Positions 29,795 through 38,772 of a stretch of DNA of 64,000 bases are shown in pieces. Numbering within the stretch: the stretch's first letter is position 1; each line of letters opens with the position of its first letter. The translations under genes and the position numbers were made by a program. The notes under the pieces were generated by a model. It saw nothing but the letters and a program-made list of their open reading frames with translations, was not told the origin of the DNA and made no database searches. This stretch comes from Crossiella cryophila (GTDB taxonomy: Bacteria > Actinomycetota > Actinomycetes > Mycobacteriales > Pseudonocardiaceae), in contig NZ_JACHMH010000001.1 of NCBI RefSeq assembly GCF_014204915.1, forward strand, positions 4,799,501-4,863,500. Reading direction: 5' to 3'.

Positions 29795-32377
29795 TTAGGT
29801 GGGTAGGGTGATTTCGGTGCGGGTGCGGGCATCGAGTTTGCGCAGGAGGTTGGCCACGTGCCGTTCGACGGTGCGTGGGGAGAGGAACAGCAGCGCGGCG
29901 ATCTCCCGGTTGGTGCGTCCGGTGGTTATCAGTCGCGCCACCTCCTGTTCGCGAGGGGACAGTGCGCCGCCGTAGCCGCGTCGACCGGGGCCGCCGCCGG
30001 GGGCGCCGAAGTGCTCGCGCAGCAGGCGTTCGCAGCGGGCCACGTCCCAGCCCGCGCCGAGTCCGCCGAACAATCGCACCGCCTCCGCCACCCGCTGCCC
30101 GGCCTGGGCGCGCGCGCCGAGGGTGAACAGGCGGCGGGCCAAGGCTTCCAGGGCCCGTGCTTGTTCGTAGGGGCGGGGGAGGGCGGCGAACCCGGCCGCC
30201 GCAGCGGTCAGCAGGTCCACCGCGTTCTCGGCGTCCAGGAGTCCCTGTCCGTGGCACAGCACCGCCTCGCCGAGTGGGCAGTCCCGGCCCGCGATCCCGG
30301 CCGCGAACTCGGCCAGCAACTCCCGTGCGGCACCGGATTCGCCCTGTGCCAGCAACGCTTCCACGCCCGCGTCCACCAGTTCGGCCGCCCACACCCACAC
30401 GCCCTTGCCGCGCACCAGTTTGAGCGCGGAGTCCGGGTCCGCGGGCTGTCCTTGGGCGGTGGCCAGCCGGATCCTGGTGGCGGCCACCGCGAACACCGCC
30501 GAGCCGCACCAGCCGGGTCCGGCGAGGAGGTCCTCGGCCGCCGGCCAGTCACCGGCGGCCAGGGCGAGCCGGGCCAGGACCAGGCGGGATTCGGCGGCTG
30601 AGCGCGGGTTGTGCGGTCCGGCGGCGAGGTGTGCGCGCACCCGCTCGGCCAGTCCGGTCCAGTTCCCGGTGACCAGGGCCAGGCGCAGCCGGTTGGTCTC
30701 GGCCACCTGGGCCAGGTACGGGGCCGCGCTGACCTCGGCGGCGGCCAGGAAACCGGCCGCGGATCGGTGGTGGCCCAGGGTGATCGCGGCGTCGGTGAAG
30801 TTCAGCCGACCGCGCTGCAGTTCCAGGCGTGGTCCGGTGGTGGGCAGCGCGGACCAGGCCCGGGGATCGCCGAGTTGCAGCAGCGCGGTCGCCCGGTTGA
30901 CCTCGATCGCGGTGCGCAGCAACGGATCGACCCTCGGCGGCCCGACCCGGTCCAGTTCGGCCAGCCAGCGCAGGTGCTCGGCCACCGGCGCCGCGCCCAG
31001 GTGCGGCAGGGCCAGCGCGGAGATCGCCCTGGCCGCCAGTGCGGGCCGTCGCCGCAGTTCGCCGACCGCGCGCACCATCTCGGTCCGGCCCGCGTCGGCG
31101 TCCCCGGCCTGGTTGGCCAGCAACAAACCCAGGTGCAGCCGCAGTTCGCCGTGCACCCCGGCGGGGAGTTGCTCGTCGGCGACCAGCTCGCGCAGCAGGG
31201 TCACGGTGTCCTGGCCGGACCAGCCGCCCGCGGTCAGCCTGCCCAGCCGGCCCGCCAGGGTGGCCCGGACCCGGCGCGGCAGACCCGCCTCACCCAGCAG
31301 GTCGCGCAGTGGCCCGACCGCCGTGGCGGGCGCACCGGTGCGTGTCGTGCGTTCGGCGTGCCGGGCGGCCTCGGCCAGGTCACCGGCCGCGCGGCAGTGG
31401 TGGATCCGCTCCGGGCCGTCGAGCACCCGCGCGAGTGCCCGGTGCGCTGATCGCCGCCGGGCCAGGGGCATCGTCGCGGCGACCGCGAGTCCCAACAACG
31501 GTGGCCGGAACTCGAACCTCCCGTCCACCCGGACCGCGAGCAGTCCCGTATCCAGGGCCCGGTCCAGTGCGCCCGCCGCCCGTGCCAGGCCCGCCCGCGT
31601 CAGGACCGTCGCGTTGACCGGGTCCCGCAGCAAGGCCGCCACCCGCACCACCGACCGGTCGGCCGCGGGCAGCTTGGTCAGGCGGGCGGCGGCCAGTTCC
31701 AGCACGCTCCTGGGCAGCCCGGTGCTGACCAGCGTGCCGGCCGGATCCTGGTCGTCCGGGTGGGTCCGGTCCAGCACCTCGGTGAGCAGCAACGGGATTC
31801 CGCCGGTCAGCCGGTGCAACTCGGCCACCCAGTGTGCCGGGGCGCTGCCGTGCCGCTCCCGGGCCAGCTCGGCGACTTCGGCCGGGGTCAGCGCGGTCAG
31901 TTCGACCCGATGGCCCGGTACCCACCGCGCCTGTGGTGGTGCGGTGATCAGCAGGCCGACCCCCGGCGGCAACCGGGTCGCCGCGCACCGCAGCACTTCC
32001 CGCGAACACCGGTCGGCCTGGTCGAGATCGTCCAGCACGAGCAGCGCGGTACCCGCGTCGGCGAGCAGTTCCCGCAGTGCCAGGCAGATCCGGTACGCCG
32101 AGGGGGCACGCCGGGACACCGCCGCGAGCACCGTGCGGCCCAGCACCGGATCACACCCGGCCTCGACCAGCCCGCGCACCACCTCGCGCAACAGCACGTG
32201 CGGTTCCGCGGGCAGCCCTCGGCAGCCGACCAGCACCCGCACCCTGGCCCGCGAGGCGGCCCGGACCTGGGCGGCGAACCAGGACCTGCCCAGACCCGCC
32301 GCCCCGTCCAGCAGCACCACGGCGGGCGGGTGCGCGAGCAGCTCGCCCACCCGCCCCACCAGGACTTGTCTGTCCAC
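29795..32377 (-). CDS. LAL-type LuxR-family regulator with AAA-like ATPase domain
   Basis: The 860-residue protein has an N-terminal ATPase-like region, a long TPR-like helical middle and a C-terminal LuxR HTH (ALSPREQEVARLITTGRTNR, then EIAALLFLSPRTVERHVANL). The P-loop is degenerate: LLDGAAGLGRSW has Arg where Walker A needs Lys; Walker B LLVLDDLDQAD is kept. LAL proteins such as MalT bind ATP and a ligand before activating transcription; here ATP use is doubtful. GTG at 32377 starts 13 bp after the GH31 stop, so both form an operon. The start codon overlaps a GTCCACTGTGGAC palindrome. Confidence 0.9.
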   Translation of the reverse strand: MDRQVLVGRVGELLAHPPAVVLLDGAAGLGRSWFAAQVRAASRARVRVLVGCRGLPAEPHVLLREVVRGLVEAGCDPVLGRTVLAAVSRRAPSAYRICLALRELLADAGTALLVLDDLDQADRCSREVLRCAATRLPPGVGLLITAPPQARWVPGHRVELTALTPAEVAELARERHGSAPAHWVAELHRLTGGIPLLLTEVLDRTHPDDQDPAGTLVSTGLPRSVLELAAARLTKLPAADRSVVRVAALLRDPVNATVLTRAGLARAAGALDRALDTGLLAVRVDGRFEFRPPLLGLAVAATMPLARRRSAHRALARVLDGPERIHHCRAAGDLAEAARHAERTTRTGAPATAVGPLRDLLGEAGLPRRVRATLAGRLGRLTAGGWSGQDTVTLLRELVADEQLPAGVHGELRLHLGLLLANQAGDADAGRTEMVRAVGELRRRPALAARAISALALPHLGAAPVAEHLRWLAELDRVGPPRVDPLLRTAIEVNRATALLQLGDPRAWSALPTTGPRLELQRGRLNFTDAAITLGHHRSAAGFLAAAEVSAAPYLAQVAETNRLRLALVTGNWTGLAERVRAHLAAGPHNPRSAAESRLVLARLALAAGDWPAAEDLLAGPGWCGSAVFAVAATRIRLATAQGQPADPDSALKLVRGKGVWVWAAELVDAGVEALLAQGESGAARELLAEFAAGIAGRDCPLGEAVLCHGQGLLDAENAVDLLTAAAAGFAALPRPYEQARALEALARRLFTLGARAQAGQRVAEAVRLFGGLGAGWDVARCERLLREHFGAPGGGPGRRGYGGALSPREQEVARLITTGRTNREIAALLFLSPRTVERHVANLLRKLDARTRTEITLPT

Positions 32378-32390
32378 TGTGGACTATTCC

Positions 32391-35144
32391 TCAGCGCTTG
32401 AGTCGCCAGGCGCCGATCTCGGCCGCACTGGTCCAGGTTCCGCCGTTGATCTCACTGAGTGCCCGCAACTTCAGGTAGCGCCCGGTTTTCGCCGGGAAGC
32501 CGACCACCTTCTCGCCCTTGTCCGCGGCGAAGGTCCCGGCCGCCACCGCCGGTCCCCAGTCCGCGCCGTCGGCGCTGACGTAGACCTCGTAACCCTTGAT
32601 ACCGCCGTTGACCCCGCTGTCCTGCCGCGGCAGATACGACAGTCCGGTGACCGCGTGCGACGCACCCATGTCGAGCTGGATCTCGTGCGGCAGCGCGGAA
32701 CCCGTGCCCGACCACGACGTGTGCCACTTGGTGCCGGGGTCGCCGTCGATGGCGTTGGCCGCGGCCCCGTTCTCGCCGGTGGTCTCCTGGCTGTCCACCT
32801 GCTTGACCGTCCAGCCGGTCTTGGCGATCGGCTCGTCCGGCCGGGTCGGGATCGCCTGCGGCACCGGCAGGTTCACGCCGGTGGCGGTGACGGTGAACGC
32901 GGCTCCGGTGGACTGGGTGCCGGTGCGCACGTGCAGCACGCCGTCCCCGAAGAACCAGCCGGTGGTGGCCGCGTCGTAGTCCGCGCGCTTCGCGAACCCG
33001 GTCAAGGTGTTGCCGCCCAAGGTGACCTGACCCGGCGCGCTCGCCACGTGCACCGCCAGCTCGTACCCCCGGCTGCCCGGCTTGCCCGCGTACTCGCCCA
33101 CCGAAGCGCCCACCCGCACCGTGACATCGCCGCGGCCGCTGGTCGGCGCGGACACCCGGACCGGCTGCTTGGCGTACTCGCCGCGCTGGAACCTCCGGGT
33201 CACGCCGTCGTCCTCGTACAGCTCGAACGCGGAGTTCCCGTTGGGGTACACGTCAAGGGTGATCGGGGTTTTCGGCTTCTCCCGGTGGTGGTTGGCCTGC
33301 GGCCACATCGGCACGATCGCGCCGCCCTTGACGAACAGCGGCAACCGGTCCAACGGAGCCTGGTACCCGTCGAAGGTGCCGGGTCCCTGGTACACCGTGC
33401 CGGTCCAGTAGTCGGTCCAGGTGCCCGCGGGCAGGTAGATGCCGTCCCTGGTGCTGCTCGCCGAGGTCACCGGCGCGACCAGGAAGGCGTCCCCGGCCAG
33501 GAACTGCTGACTGGTCTGGTTGCCCCTGGCGATCGGATCGTTCGGGTACTCCAGCACCATCGCCCTGGTGGTCGGCACGCCGGTCTCGTGTGCCACCCGC
33601 GACATCGAGTAGAAGTACGGCGTCAGCCGCATCTTCAGCTTGAGGTACTTCCGGTTGATCTCCTGGTGCGCCGCGTCGAACCGCCACGGCTGCTTGTCCT
33701 GGTAGGCGGCGCTCGGGTTCTTCGCGCCCCAGCCGGACATGCTCATCAGCACCGGGGTGAACGCCTTCCACTGCAGGTCCCGCGCGTAGGTGTCCGGGCT
33801 GCCCGCGAAGATGCCGTCCACATCGCCCGCGGCGTAGTTCAGCGCGGACAGACCCGCGCCGGTGATCGCCGGGACGTGCCAGCGCATGTTGTCCCAGTCG
33901 CCCTCGGTGTCCCCGGTCCAGACCACCGCGTTGCGCTGGGTGCCTGCCCAGCCGTCCACCGTCCAGACGAACCGGCGCGCGTCGCTGTTGTCCTCGATGC
34001 CGGACACCGCCTGCTGCACGCCCTCGAACGCCTTCTGGTACCCGCCACCGATCCAGGCCACATCGGTCTTGATCATCCGGGACCCGGCGGTCACCTCCTC
34101 CTTGACGTTCTTCAGTCCGGTGGAGGTCCACAGCCCGGTGTAGAAACCCTTGTCGTGCAGGGACTTCACCGTGTCCGGCAGGCTGGTGTAGCCGCAGCCG
34201 TAACCGTCGTTGGGCAGGAACCAGCCGGCCGGCATGTCCGCCGCCCTGGCCTGTTCGGCGTACTTGAGCACGTCCGGGGTCTTCTGGTGGTCGACCCGGT
34301 TGTGATCACCCTGGTACTCCGGGTTGCTCGCGTTCCAGCAGTCCGCGTGTCCCATCTCCAGGCCGTAGATCGGGGCCAGGAAAGGCTTCCCGGTCACATC
34401 GGTGTACCGGTTGAGCACGTCCTTGAGCCCGGCCCCGGCGAAGTACACCGCGTCGAACCGGCCCTCCTCGTGCGTGGTCTGCACCGGGGCGGTGAAGGAG
34501 TAGGTGCCCGGCGTCCAGGTGTTGCGCACCACGCCGTAACCGTTGGTGGACAGGTAGAACGGGGCCGGACTGGCGTTGTTGTTCTCGTTCCACTTGTTGT
34601 CCACCCGCACCGGCACGGTCTTGTCCCGCAAGGCCCACGCGCCCAGCCGCAGCCCGGTGCCGTAGAACTGCTCGTCCTGGCCCCGGTTCAGCCGCTGCCG
34701 GGCCGCGCCGGAGGACCAGGTCAGCCCGGCCGACTCCTGCCAGATCAGGGTCGTGTTGTCCTTGCGGTACAGCGCGAAACGCAGCGGTTTCTTGTACGCG
34801 CGCAGCACCACCGCGTCGGTCTCGATCTTGTAGTACTCGCTGGTCTCGCTGACCTTGGTGGTCACCGGGCCGAAGTCGGTGGTGGTCAGGATGGCGCGTC
34901 CGGCGGGATCGCTGAAGGTGCCGCCGGGGCCGAGCCAGAGCCGGAACACATCCGGCTGCAGGAAAGCCACCCGGACCCGGTCGGCGCCCGCGCTCACCGT
35001 GACGGTGGCGCCCTGCTGACTGATCCCGGTGATGCTGCCGAGCGTGCGCTCGGCCGGCTGGGCCTGGGCGGGCTGCCCGATGGCCAGTAACGCGAGGAGG
35101 GAGACGACGCCGATCAGGCGCCGCACGGGTCGGGACACTCGCAT
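32391..35144 (-). CDS. Secreted glycoside hydrolase family 31 with C-terminal discoidin domain
   Basis: The 917-residue enzyme has a signal peptide (RRLIGVVSLLALLAIGQPAQ), an N-terminal beta-sandwich, a GH31 barrel (APIYGLEMGHADCW; nucleophile region IKTDVAWIGGG near 361; acid/base region WTGDTEGDWDNM near 411), a C-terminal beta-sandwich (PLDRLPLFVKGGAIVPMWP) and an F5/8-type discoidin module (about 770-917; NAIDGDPGTKWHTSW). GH31 members cleave alpha-glucosides, alpha-xylosides or alpha-galactosides; specificity is not readable by eye. I chose ATG 35144 after GGGAG; an in-frame start at 35189 would put a charged extension before the signal. Confidence 0.92.
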   Translation of the reverse strand: MRVSRPVRRLIGVVSLLALLAIGQPAQAQPAERTLGSITGISQQGATVTVSAGADRVRVAFLQPDVFRLWLGPGGTFSDPAGRAILTTTDFGPVTTKVSETSEYYKIETDAVVLRAYKKPLRFALYRKDNTTLIWQESAGLTWSSGAARQRLNRGQDEQFYGTGLRLGAWALRDKTVPVRVDNKWNENNNASPAPFYLSTNGYGVVRNTWTPGTYSFTAPVQTTHEEGRFDAVYFAGAGLKDVLNRYTDVTGKPFLAPIYGLEMGHADCWNASNPEYQGDHNRVDHQKTPDVLKYAEQARAADMPAGWFLPNDGYGCGYTSLPDTVKSLHDKGFYTGLWTSTGLKNVKEEVTAGSRMIKTDVAWIGGGYQKAFEGVQQAVSGIEDNSDARRFVWTVDGWAGTQRNAVVWTGDTEGDWDNMRWHVPAITGAGLSALNYAAGDVDGIFAGSPDTYARDLQWKAFTPVLMSMSGWGAKNPSAAYQDKQPWRFDAAHQEINRKYLKLKMRLTPYFYSMSRVAHETGVPTTRAMVLEYPNDPIARGNQTSQQFLAGDAFLVAPVTSASSTRDGIYLPAGTWTDYWTGTVYQGPGTFDGYQAPLDRLPLFVKGGAIVPMWPQANHHREKPKTPITLDVYPNGNSAFELYEDDGVTRRFQRGEYAKQPVRVSAPTSGRGDVTVRVGASVGEYAGKPGSRGYELAVHVASAPGQVTLGGNTLTGFAKRADYDAATTGWFFGDGVLHVRTGTQSTGAAFTVTATGVNLPVPQAIPTRPDEPIAKTGWTVKQVDSQETTGENGAAANAIDGDPGTKWHTSWSGTGSALPHEIQLDMGASHAVTGLSYLPRQDSGVNGGIKGYEVYVSADGADWGPAVAAGTFAADKGEKVVGFPAKTGRYLKLRALSEINGGTWTSAAEIGAWRLKR

Positions 35145-35278
35145 GCCGTACTCCCTGGCGGGGATGAAGTGTGCGCGAACATGCTTCAAAGTGCCGCCGA
35201 CGGTACATTTTCGCGCAACCTCGAGGAAAGACGCTACCGAGGGGTACGGGGGAGCAGCTTTTCAGTTCAGTTCGGTGA

Positions 35279-35722
35279 TTAGCCCAGTTCGCGCACTGCC
35301 CGGCCGCCGAACCCGAACCCCAGCGCACCCAGTCCCAGCGCGAGCAGCAGGTGCAGCCAGTCGTCGGCCTCGTTGAGCGGCAGGAAGTTCGCCGGGCTGC
35401 TGTCGCTGACCACCAGTCCGTAGAACCACAGCATCAGGTAGAGCAGCCCGCCGCCGATCAGGTACAGCGCCGCGCCGCGGGTGCTGCGGGCCAGGACCAG
35501 TGCGGCCAGGCCGAAGGCCAGATGCACCAGGTTGTGCAGCACCGAGACGGCGAAGACACCCAGCAACAGTGCGCCGGAGTGGTGGCCGGCGAAGGCGAGT
35601 GCCTCGGTGTTCGTGGTCAGGCCGGGGATGAATCCGGCAATGCCGACAAGCAGGAACAATCCACCGGCCGCCAGCGCGGCGGTCTGGACCGCGGTGCGTG
35701 GAACCGTTGTGGCGGCGGACAT
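35279..35722 (-). CDS. DUF4383 membrane protein
   Basis: The 147-residue protein has four hydrophobic segments (AALAAGGLFLLVGIAGFIPG; GALLLGVFAVSVLHNLVHL; ALYLIGGGLLYLMLWFYGLV; LLLALGLGALGFGFG) and the family motif HNLVHLAFGLAALVLAR. Members are small four-helix membrane proteins of unknown role. AGGAG precedes ATG 35722. It lies 40 bp after the MFS gene on the same strand and is probably the last gene of the amidase/AtzG/MFS operon. Confidence 0.85.
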   Translation of the reverse strand: MSAATTVPRTAVQTAALAAGGLFLLVGIAGFIPGLTTNTEALAFAGHHSGALLLGVFAVSVLHNLVHLAFGLAALVLARSTRGAALYLIGGGLLYLMLWFYGLVVSDSSPANFLPLNEADDWLHLLLALGLGALGFGFGGRAVRELG

Positions 35723-35762
35723 CGGGGCTCCTGGTGATCGCGTGGCAGGTGGTAGGTCCGGA

Positions 35763-37166
35763 CTACCCGTGGGCGCGGCCGGTAAACGCGCGGGGGAGGG
35801 CGAGGGCGGCCAGCAGTGCGGCGGCGAGCAGGAATCCGGCCGAGAGCAGGAAGGCCGCCGAGTACCCGGTGGCCAGCGCGGCGCGGCTGCCCGCACCGCC
35901 CTGATCGGCGGTGATCGCGGCGGCCAGGGTGCTCAGCACCGCCAGGCCGATCGCGCCACTGGTCTGCCGGACCGTGTTCAGGACGCCCGCGGCCAGCCCG
36001 TTCTGCTCCGGGGGCAGGCCGCCGGTGGCCGCCACCGTGATCGGGGTGAACGCCGCCGCGCTGCCCAGCCCCAGCACCAGGCCGGGCAGCGCGACGGCGA
36101 GCAGGTACGGCCGATCCACCCCCAGGAGGACCGCCGTACCGGCGAATCCGGCCGCACCCACCAGGCAGCAGAGCACGGTGGCCCGGCGGGCGCCGCAGCG
36201 CACGGTGAGCGCGCCCGCGGCCCGTGCGCCCACGCACATCGCCACTCCGACCGGCAGGTAGCCGAGCCCGGCGGCCATCGGGGAGTAGCCGGAAACATAT
36301 TGCAGGTACAGGGAAAGCAGGATCGGACTGGCGAAGAAACCCAGGCCCAGCAGGAACATCACCGCGTTCGCCGCGGCCACCGCCCCCAGCCGGAACACGC
36401 CGAGCGGCACCAGCGGATCGGCCGCCCAGCGGGCCTGGTGCACCAGGAACACCGCCAGCACAAGGATTCCACCGGCCAGCGGGACGAACACCGATGGACT
36501 GCCGAGTCCGGCCGTGGCGATGTTCATCACCGCGTACACCACGCCCACCAGCCCGGTGGTGGCGAGCACCGCGCCGACCACGTCCAGCCGCACCCGCGCG
36601 GCGGCGGGATTCCGCGGCGGCAACACCCGCATCGCCAGTGCCATCGCGGCCACCCCGATCGGCACGGTCACGAAGAACACCCAGCGCCAGCTCAGCCAAT
36701 CGGTGAGCAGCCCGCCGAGTACGGGTCCGCTGGCCGCGCCGGTGGCGCCGACCGCGCTCCAGGTGGCCAGTGCCCTGGCTCGGGCGGCGGGTTCGGTGAA
36801 CGTGGTGGTGAGCAGGGACAGCGTGACCGGCATCAGCAGTGCGCCGCCGAGTCCCTGCGCGGCCCTGGCGGCCAGCAGCAACCCCGGTCCGGTGGCCAGG
36901 CCGCCGATCGTGCGGGCCAGGGTGAACAAACCGAGGCCCAGCAACAGGATCCGGCGCGGCCCGAACGCGTCCGCGCAGCGCCCGCCCAGCAACAGGAATC
37001 CGGCGAAGGCCAGGGTGTAGGCGTTGACCACCCAGGGCAGTGATTCCGGGGTGAAGCCCAGTGCGGTGCGGATCTCGGGCAGTGCCACGGACAGGATGGT
37101 GGCGTCCATGATCACGATGAAGGAGCAGGCGCAGGCGAGCAACAGCACCAGGCTGGATGTCCTCAT
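35763..37166 (-). CDS. MFS efflux transporter, DHA2 (14-helix) type
   Basis: The 467-residue protein starts with LVLLLACACSFIVIMDATIL followed by VALPEIRTALGF, the DHA2/EmrB-QacA signature. It has about 14 hydrophobic segments, motif A GGRCADAFGPRR and motif C ATGAASGPVLGGLL. Such proteins export drugs, antibiotics or siderophores. Its ATG overlaps the stop of the small AtzG-like gene by 4 bp. The operon promoter region has an iron-box-like site, so export of an iron-related metabolite is one possibility; this is inference only. Confidence 0.92.
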   Translation of the reverse strand: MRTSSLVLLLACACSFIVIMDATILSVALPEIRTALGFTPESLPWVVNAYTLAFAGFLLLGGRCADAFGPRRILLLGLGLFTLARTIGGLATGPGLLLAARAAQGLGGALLMPVTLSLLTTTFTEPAARARALATWSAVGATGAASGPVLGGLLTDWLSWRWVFFVTVPIGVAAMALAMRVLPPRNPAAARVRLDVVGAVLATTGLVGVVYAVMNIATAGLGSPSVFVPLAGGILVLAVFLVHQARWAADPLVPLGVFRLGAVAAANAVMFLLGLGFFASPILLSLYLQYVSGYSPMAAGLGYLPVGVAMCVGARAAGALTVRCGARRATVLCCLVGAAGFAGTAVLLGVDRPYLLAVALPGLVLGLGSAAAFTPITVAATGGLPPEQNGLAAGVLNTVRQTSGAIGLAVLSTLAAAITADQGGAGSRAALATGYSAAFLLSAGFLLAAALLAALALPRAFTGRAHG

Positions 37167-37336
37167 TGGACGGTGTCCTCGCTGTCGTCCTCGGGAATCG
37201 TTACCGCATAAAGGGCGTCCACCGCGGCCCGGCGACCGGGATAGGTCGCGATCAGCCCGTCCAGTTCGGCGCCCTGGGCGGGCAATCCGGCCGCGGTCAG
37301 CAGGGCACGCACCACGGTGCCCGGGTCGTCACTCAT
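37163..37336 (-). CDS. Small AtzG-like amidase partner, 57 residues
   Basis: The short ORF MSDDPGTVVRALLTAAGLP continues with LDGLIATYPGRRAAVDALYA and an acidic tail. The pattern (helix with AGL, then YPxxR and LYA) resembles the AtzG/DUF4089 small subunit that supports AtzE-type amidases. It overlaps the amidase stop by 4 bp and the MFS start by 4 bp, which strongly supports it as a real gene. In known pairs the small gene usually comes first; here it follows the amidase. Confidence 0.65.
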   Translation of the reverse strand: MSDDPGTVVRALLTAAGLPAQGAELDGLIATYPGRRAAVDALYAVTIPEDDSEDTVQ

Positions 37337-38709
37337 GCCGCTACCTCCACAGTGGACAGTGGTCGGTGCCAGCCGGTGTGCTCCTGGAAGGCCGCGCCGA
37401 TCTGGATGAGCAGCTGCTCGCCGAAGTCCGGTCCGGCCAGTTGCAGGGACAGCGGCAGGCCCTCGGCGGTGCGGCCCATGGGCAGGGCCAGTACCGGGTT
37501 ACGCACGCTGTTCCAGTACGGCGTGTGCACCAGGCCGAACAGCCCGTCGTTGTCCTGGTGCCCGGCCGGGGTGGTCAGCGCGGACAGCGGTGGCGCGCCG
37601 GTCGAGGCGGTCGGGCAGGCCAGCACGTCCACCACGTCGAACAAGGCGGCCACCGCCGCCCGCCCGGCCCGGCGAACCCGTTGCGCCTGCACGTAATCCG
37701 CGCCGGAGACCAGCGCGCCGTTGGCCAGCAGCCCGCGGGCGGCCACGGTGTAGTCCGGCCACCGCGTGCGGAGGCGGTCGCGGTGATAGGCCAGGCCCTC
37801 GCAGTCGGCCGTGACCAGCGTCGCGGTGATCAGCTCCGGCCAGAGCGGCAGCCGCACCTCGGTCAGCTCCGCACCCAGTCCGGCCAGCACATCCAGGGCC
37901 GCGTCGAAGGCCGGTGCCACCGCCGGATCGCCGTGCGCCGGGAAGTGCTGCTCGCGCACCACACCGATCCGCAGCCCGGTCAGGTCATCGTCGAGTCGCG
38001 GCATGGTGAACGAGGTCAGCGCGGCGAGCACCGCGGCGCAGTCCAGCGCCCCGTGCGCCAGCGGCCCAACCCGGTCCAGGCTGGGCCCCAACGGCACGCA
38101 GCCCGCGGTCGGCACCCGGCCGAAGGTCGGCATCAGCCCGGTGACCCCGCAGAACGCGGCAGGCATCCGGATGCTGCCCGCGGTGTCCGACCCGATCCCG
38201 GCCAGGAACATCCCGGCCGCCACCCCACTGGCCGACCCCGAACTCGACCCACCCGGCCAGCGCGAGGGATCGAGCGGATGCCGCGGCACCGGGAACGGCT
38301 TGGCGGCATCCGGCAGGCCGATGCCGAACTCCATCAGCGTGGTCTTGCCGGTCAGCACCGCGCCCGCGGCCCGCAGCCGGGCCACCACCGCCGCGTCCCG
38401 CCCGCCGTGGAACCCCGGATCGGCCACCAGACTCTGCGCGGTGGTGGGCGCCCCGGCCAGCGCGATCGAGTCCTTCACCCCGACCGGGATCCCGTGCAGC
38501 GGTCCCCGGTCCAGCCCCGCGGCGAGTTCCCGGTCCGCCCGCGCCGCCGCGGCCAGCGCCTGGTCATCAAGCCTGGTCAGGTACACACCGAGCCAACCGT
38601 CCAGTCGGTCGGCCGCGGCCAGCACGGACTCGGTCAACGCCACGCTGGTGATCTCCCCGGCCCGCAGCGCGGCGGCCGCGGCGAGCAGTGAACCCGGCTG
38701 GCCGATCAT
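37333..38709 (-). CDS. Amidase-signature family hydrolase (AtzE-like)
   Basis: The 458-residue enzyme has the amidase triad: Lys79 in VGVKDSIA, cis-Ser in GGSSSGSASG (153-162) and nucleophile Ser179 in GSDTAGSIR. GatA usually has GSDTGGSIR, so one Gly is Ala. A C-terminal region (LALPMGRTAEGLPLSLQLAG) is typical. The adjacent AtzG-like gene suggests a biuret- or urea-type amide substrate, but that is inference. ATG 38709 follows GGGAGGGG. It leads an operon with the AtzG-like, MFS and DUF4383 genes, divergent from MerR. Confidence 0.9.
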   Translation of the reverse strand: MIGQPGSLLAAAAALRAGEITSVALTESVLAAADRLDGWLGVYLTRLDDQALAAAARADRELAAGLDRGPLHGIPVGVKDSIALAGAPTTAQSLVADPGFHGGRDAAVVARLRAAGAVLTGKTTLMEFGIGLPDAAKPFPVPRHPLDPSRWPGGSSSGSASGVAAGMFLAGIGSDTAGSIRMPAAFCGVTGLMPTFGRVPTAGCVPLGPSLDRVGPLAHGALDCAAVLAALTSFTMPRLDDDLTGLRIGVVREQHFPAHGDPAVAPAFDAALDVLAGLGAELTEVRLPLWPELITATLVTADCEGLAYHRDRLRTRWPDYTVAARGLLANGALVSGADYVQAQRVRRAGRAAVAALFDVVDVLACPTASTGAPPLSALTTPAGHQDNDGLFGLVHTPYWNSVRNPVLALPMGRTAEGLPLSLQLAGPDFGEQLLIQIGAAFQEHTGWHRPLSTVEVAA

Positions 38710-38726
38710 CGGCAACCCCTCCCGGT

Positions 38727-38745
38727 TTAGGTGAGGCTTACCTTG
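38727..38745. promoter_or_regulatory. Iron-box-like site before the amidase operon
   Basis: TTAGGTGAGGCTTACCTTG matches 15 of 19 positions of the actinobacterial DmdR/IdeR iron box TTAGGTTAGGCTAACCTAA. Its core AGGTGAG-G-CTTACCT is a near-perfect inverted repeat. It lies 18 bp before the amidase ATG, in the expected promoter. The same type of box at 42672 precedes siderophore uptake genes. Confidence 0.6.
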
Positions 38746-38749
38746 CAAG

Positions 38750-38765
38750 CTCAACCCGGGTTGAG
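38750..38765. promoter_or_regulatory. Perfect 16-bp palindrome, probable MerR operator
   Basis: CTCAACCCGGGTTGAG is an exact palindrome in the MerR/amidase divergent region. On the minus strand it follows TTGACC directly and occupies a long (about 19-20 bp) spacer before the amidase -10 region, which is how MerR-family activators bind. Its position overlaps the MerR promoter as well, allowing autoregulation. Confidence 0.65.
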
Positions 38766-38772
38766 GTCAACT

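Noticed and set aside
30405-35090. A 1561-residue plus-strand open frame
   Set aside because: It spans two minus-strand genes with clear families (LuxR and GH31) and consists of low-complexity Arg/Gly/Val-rich sequence.
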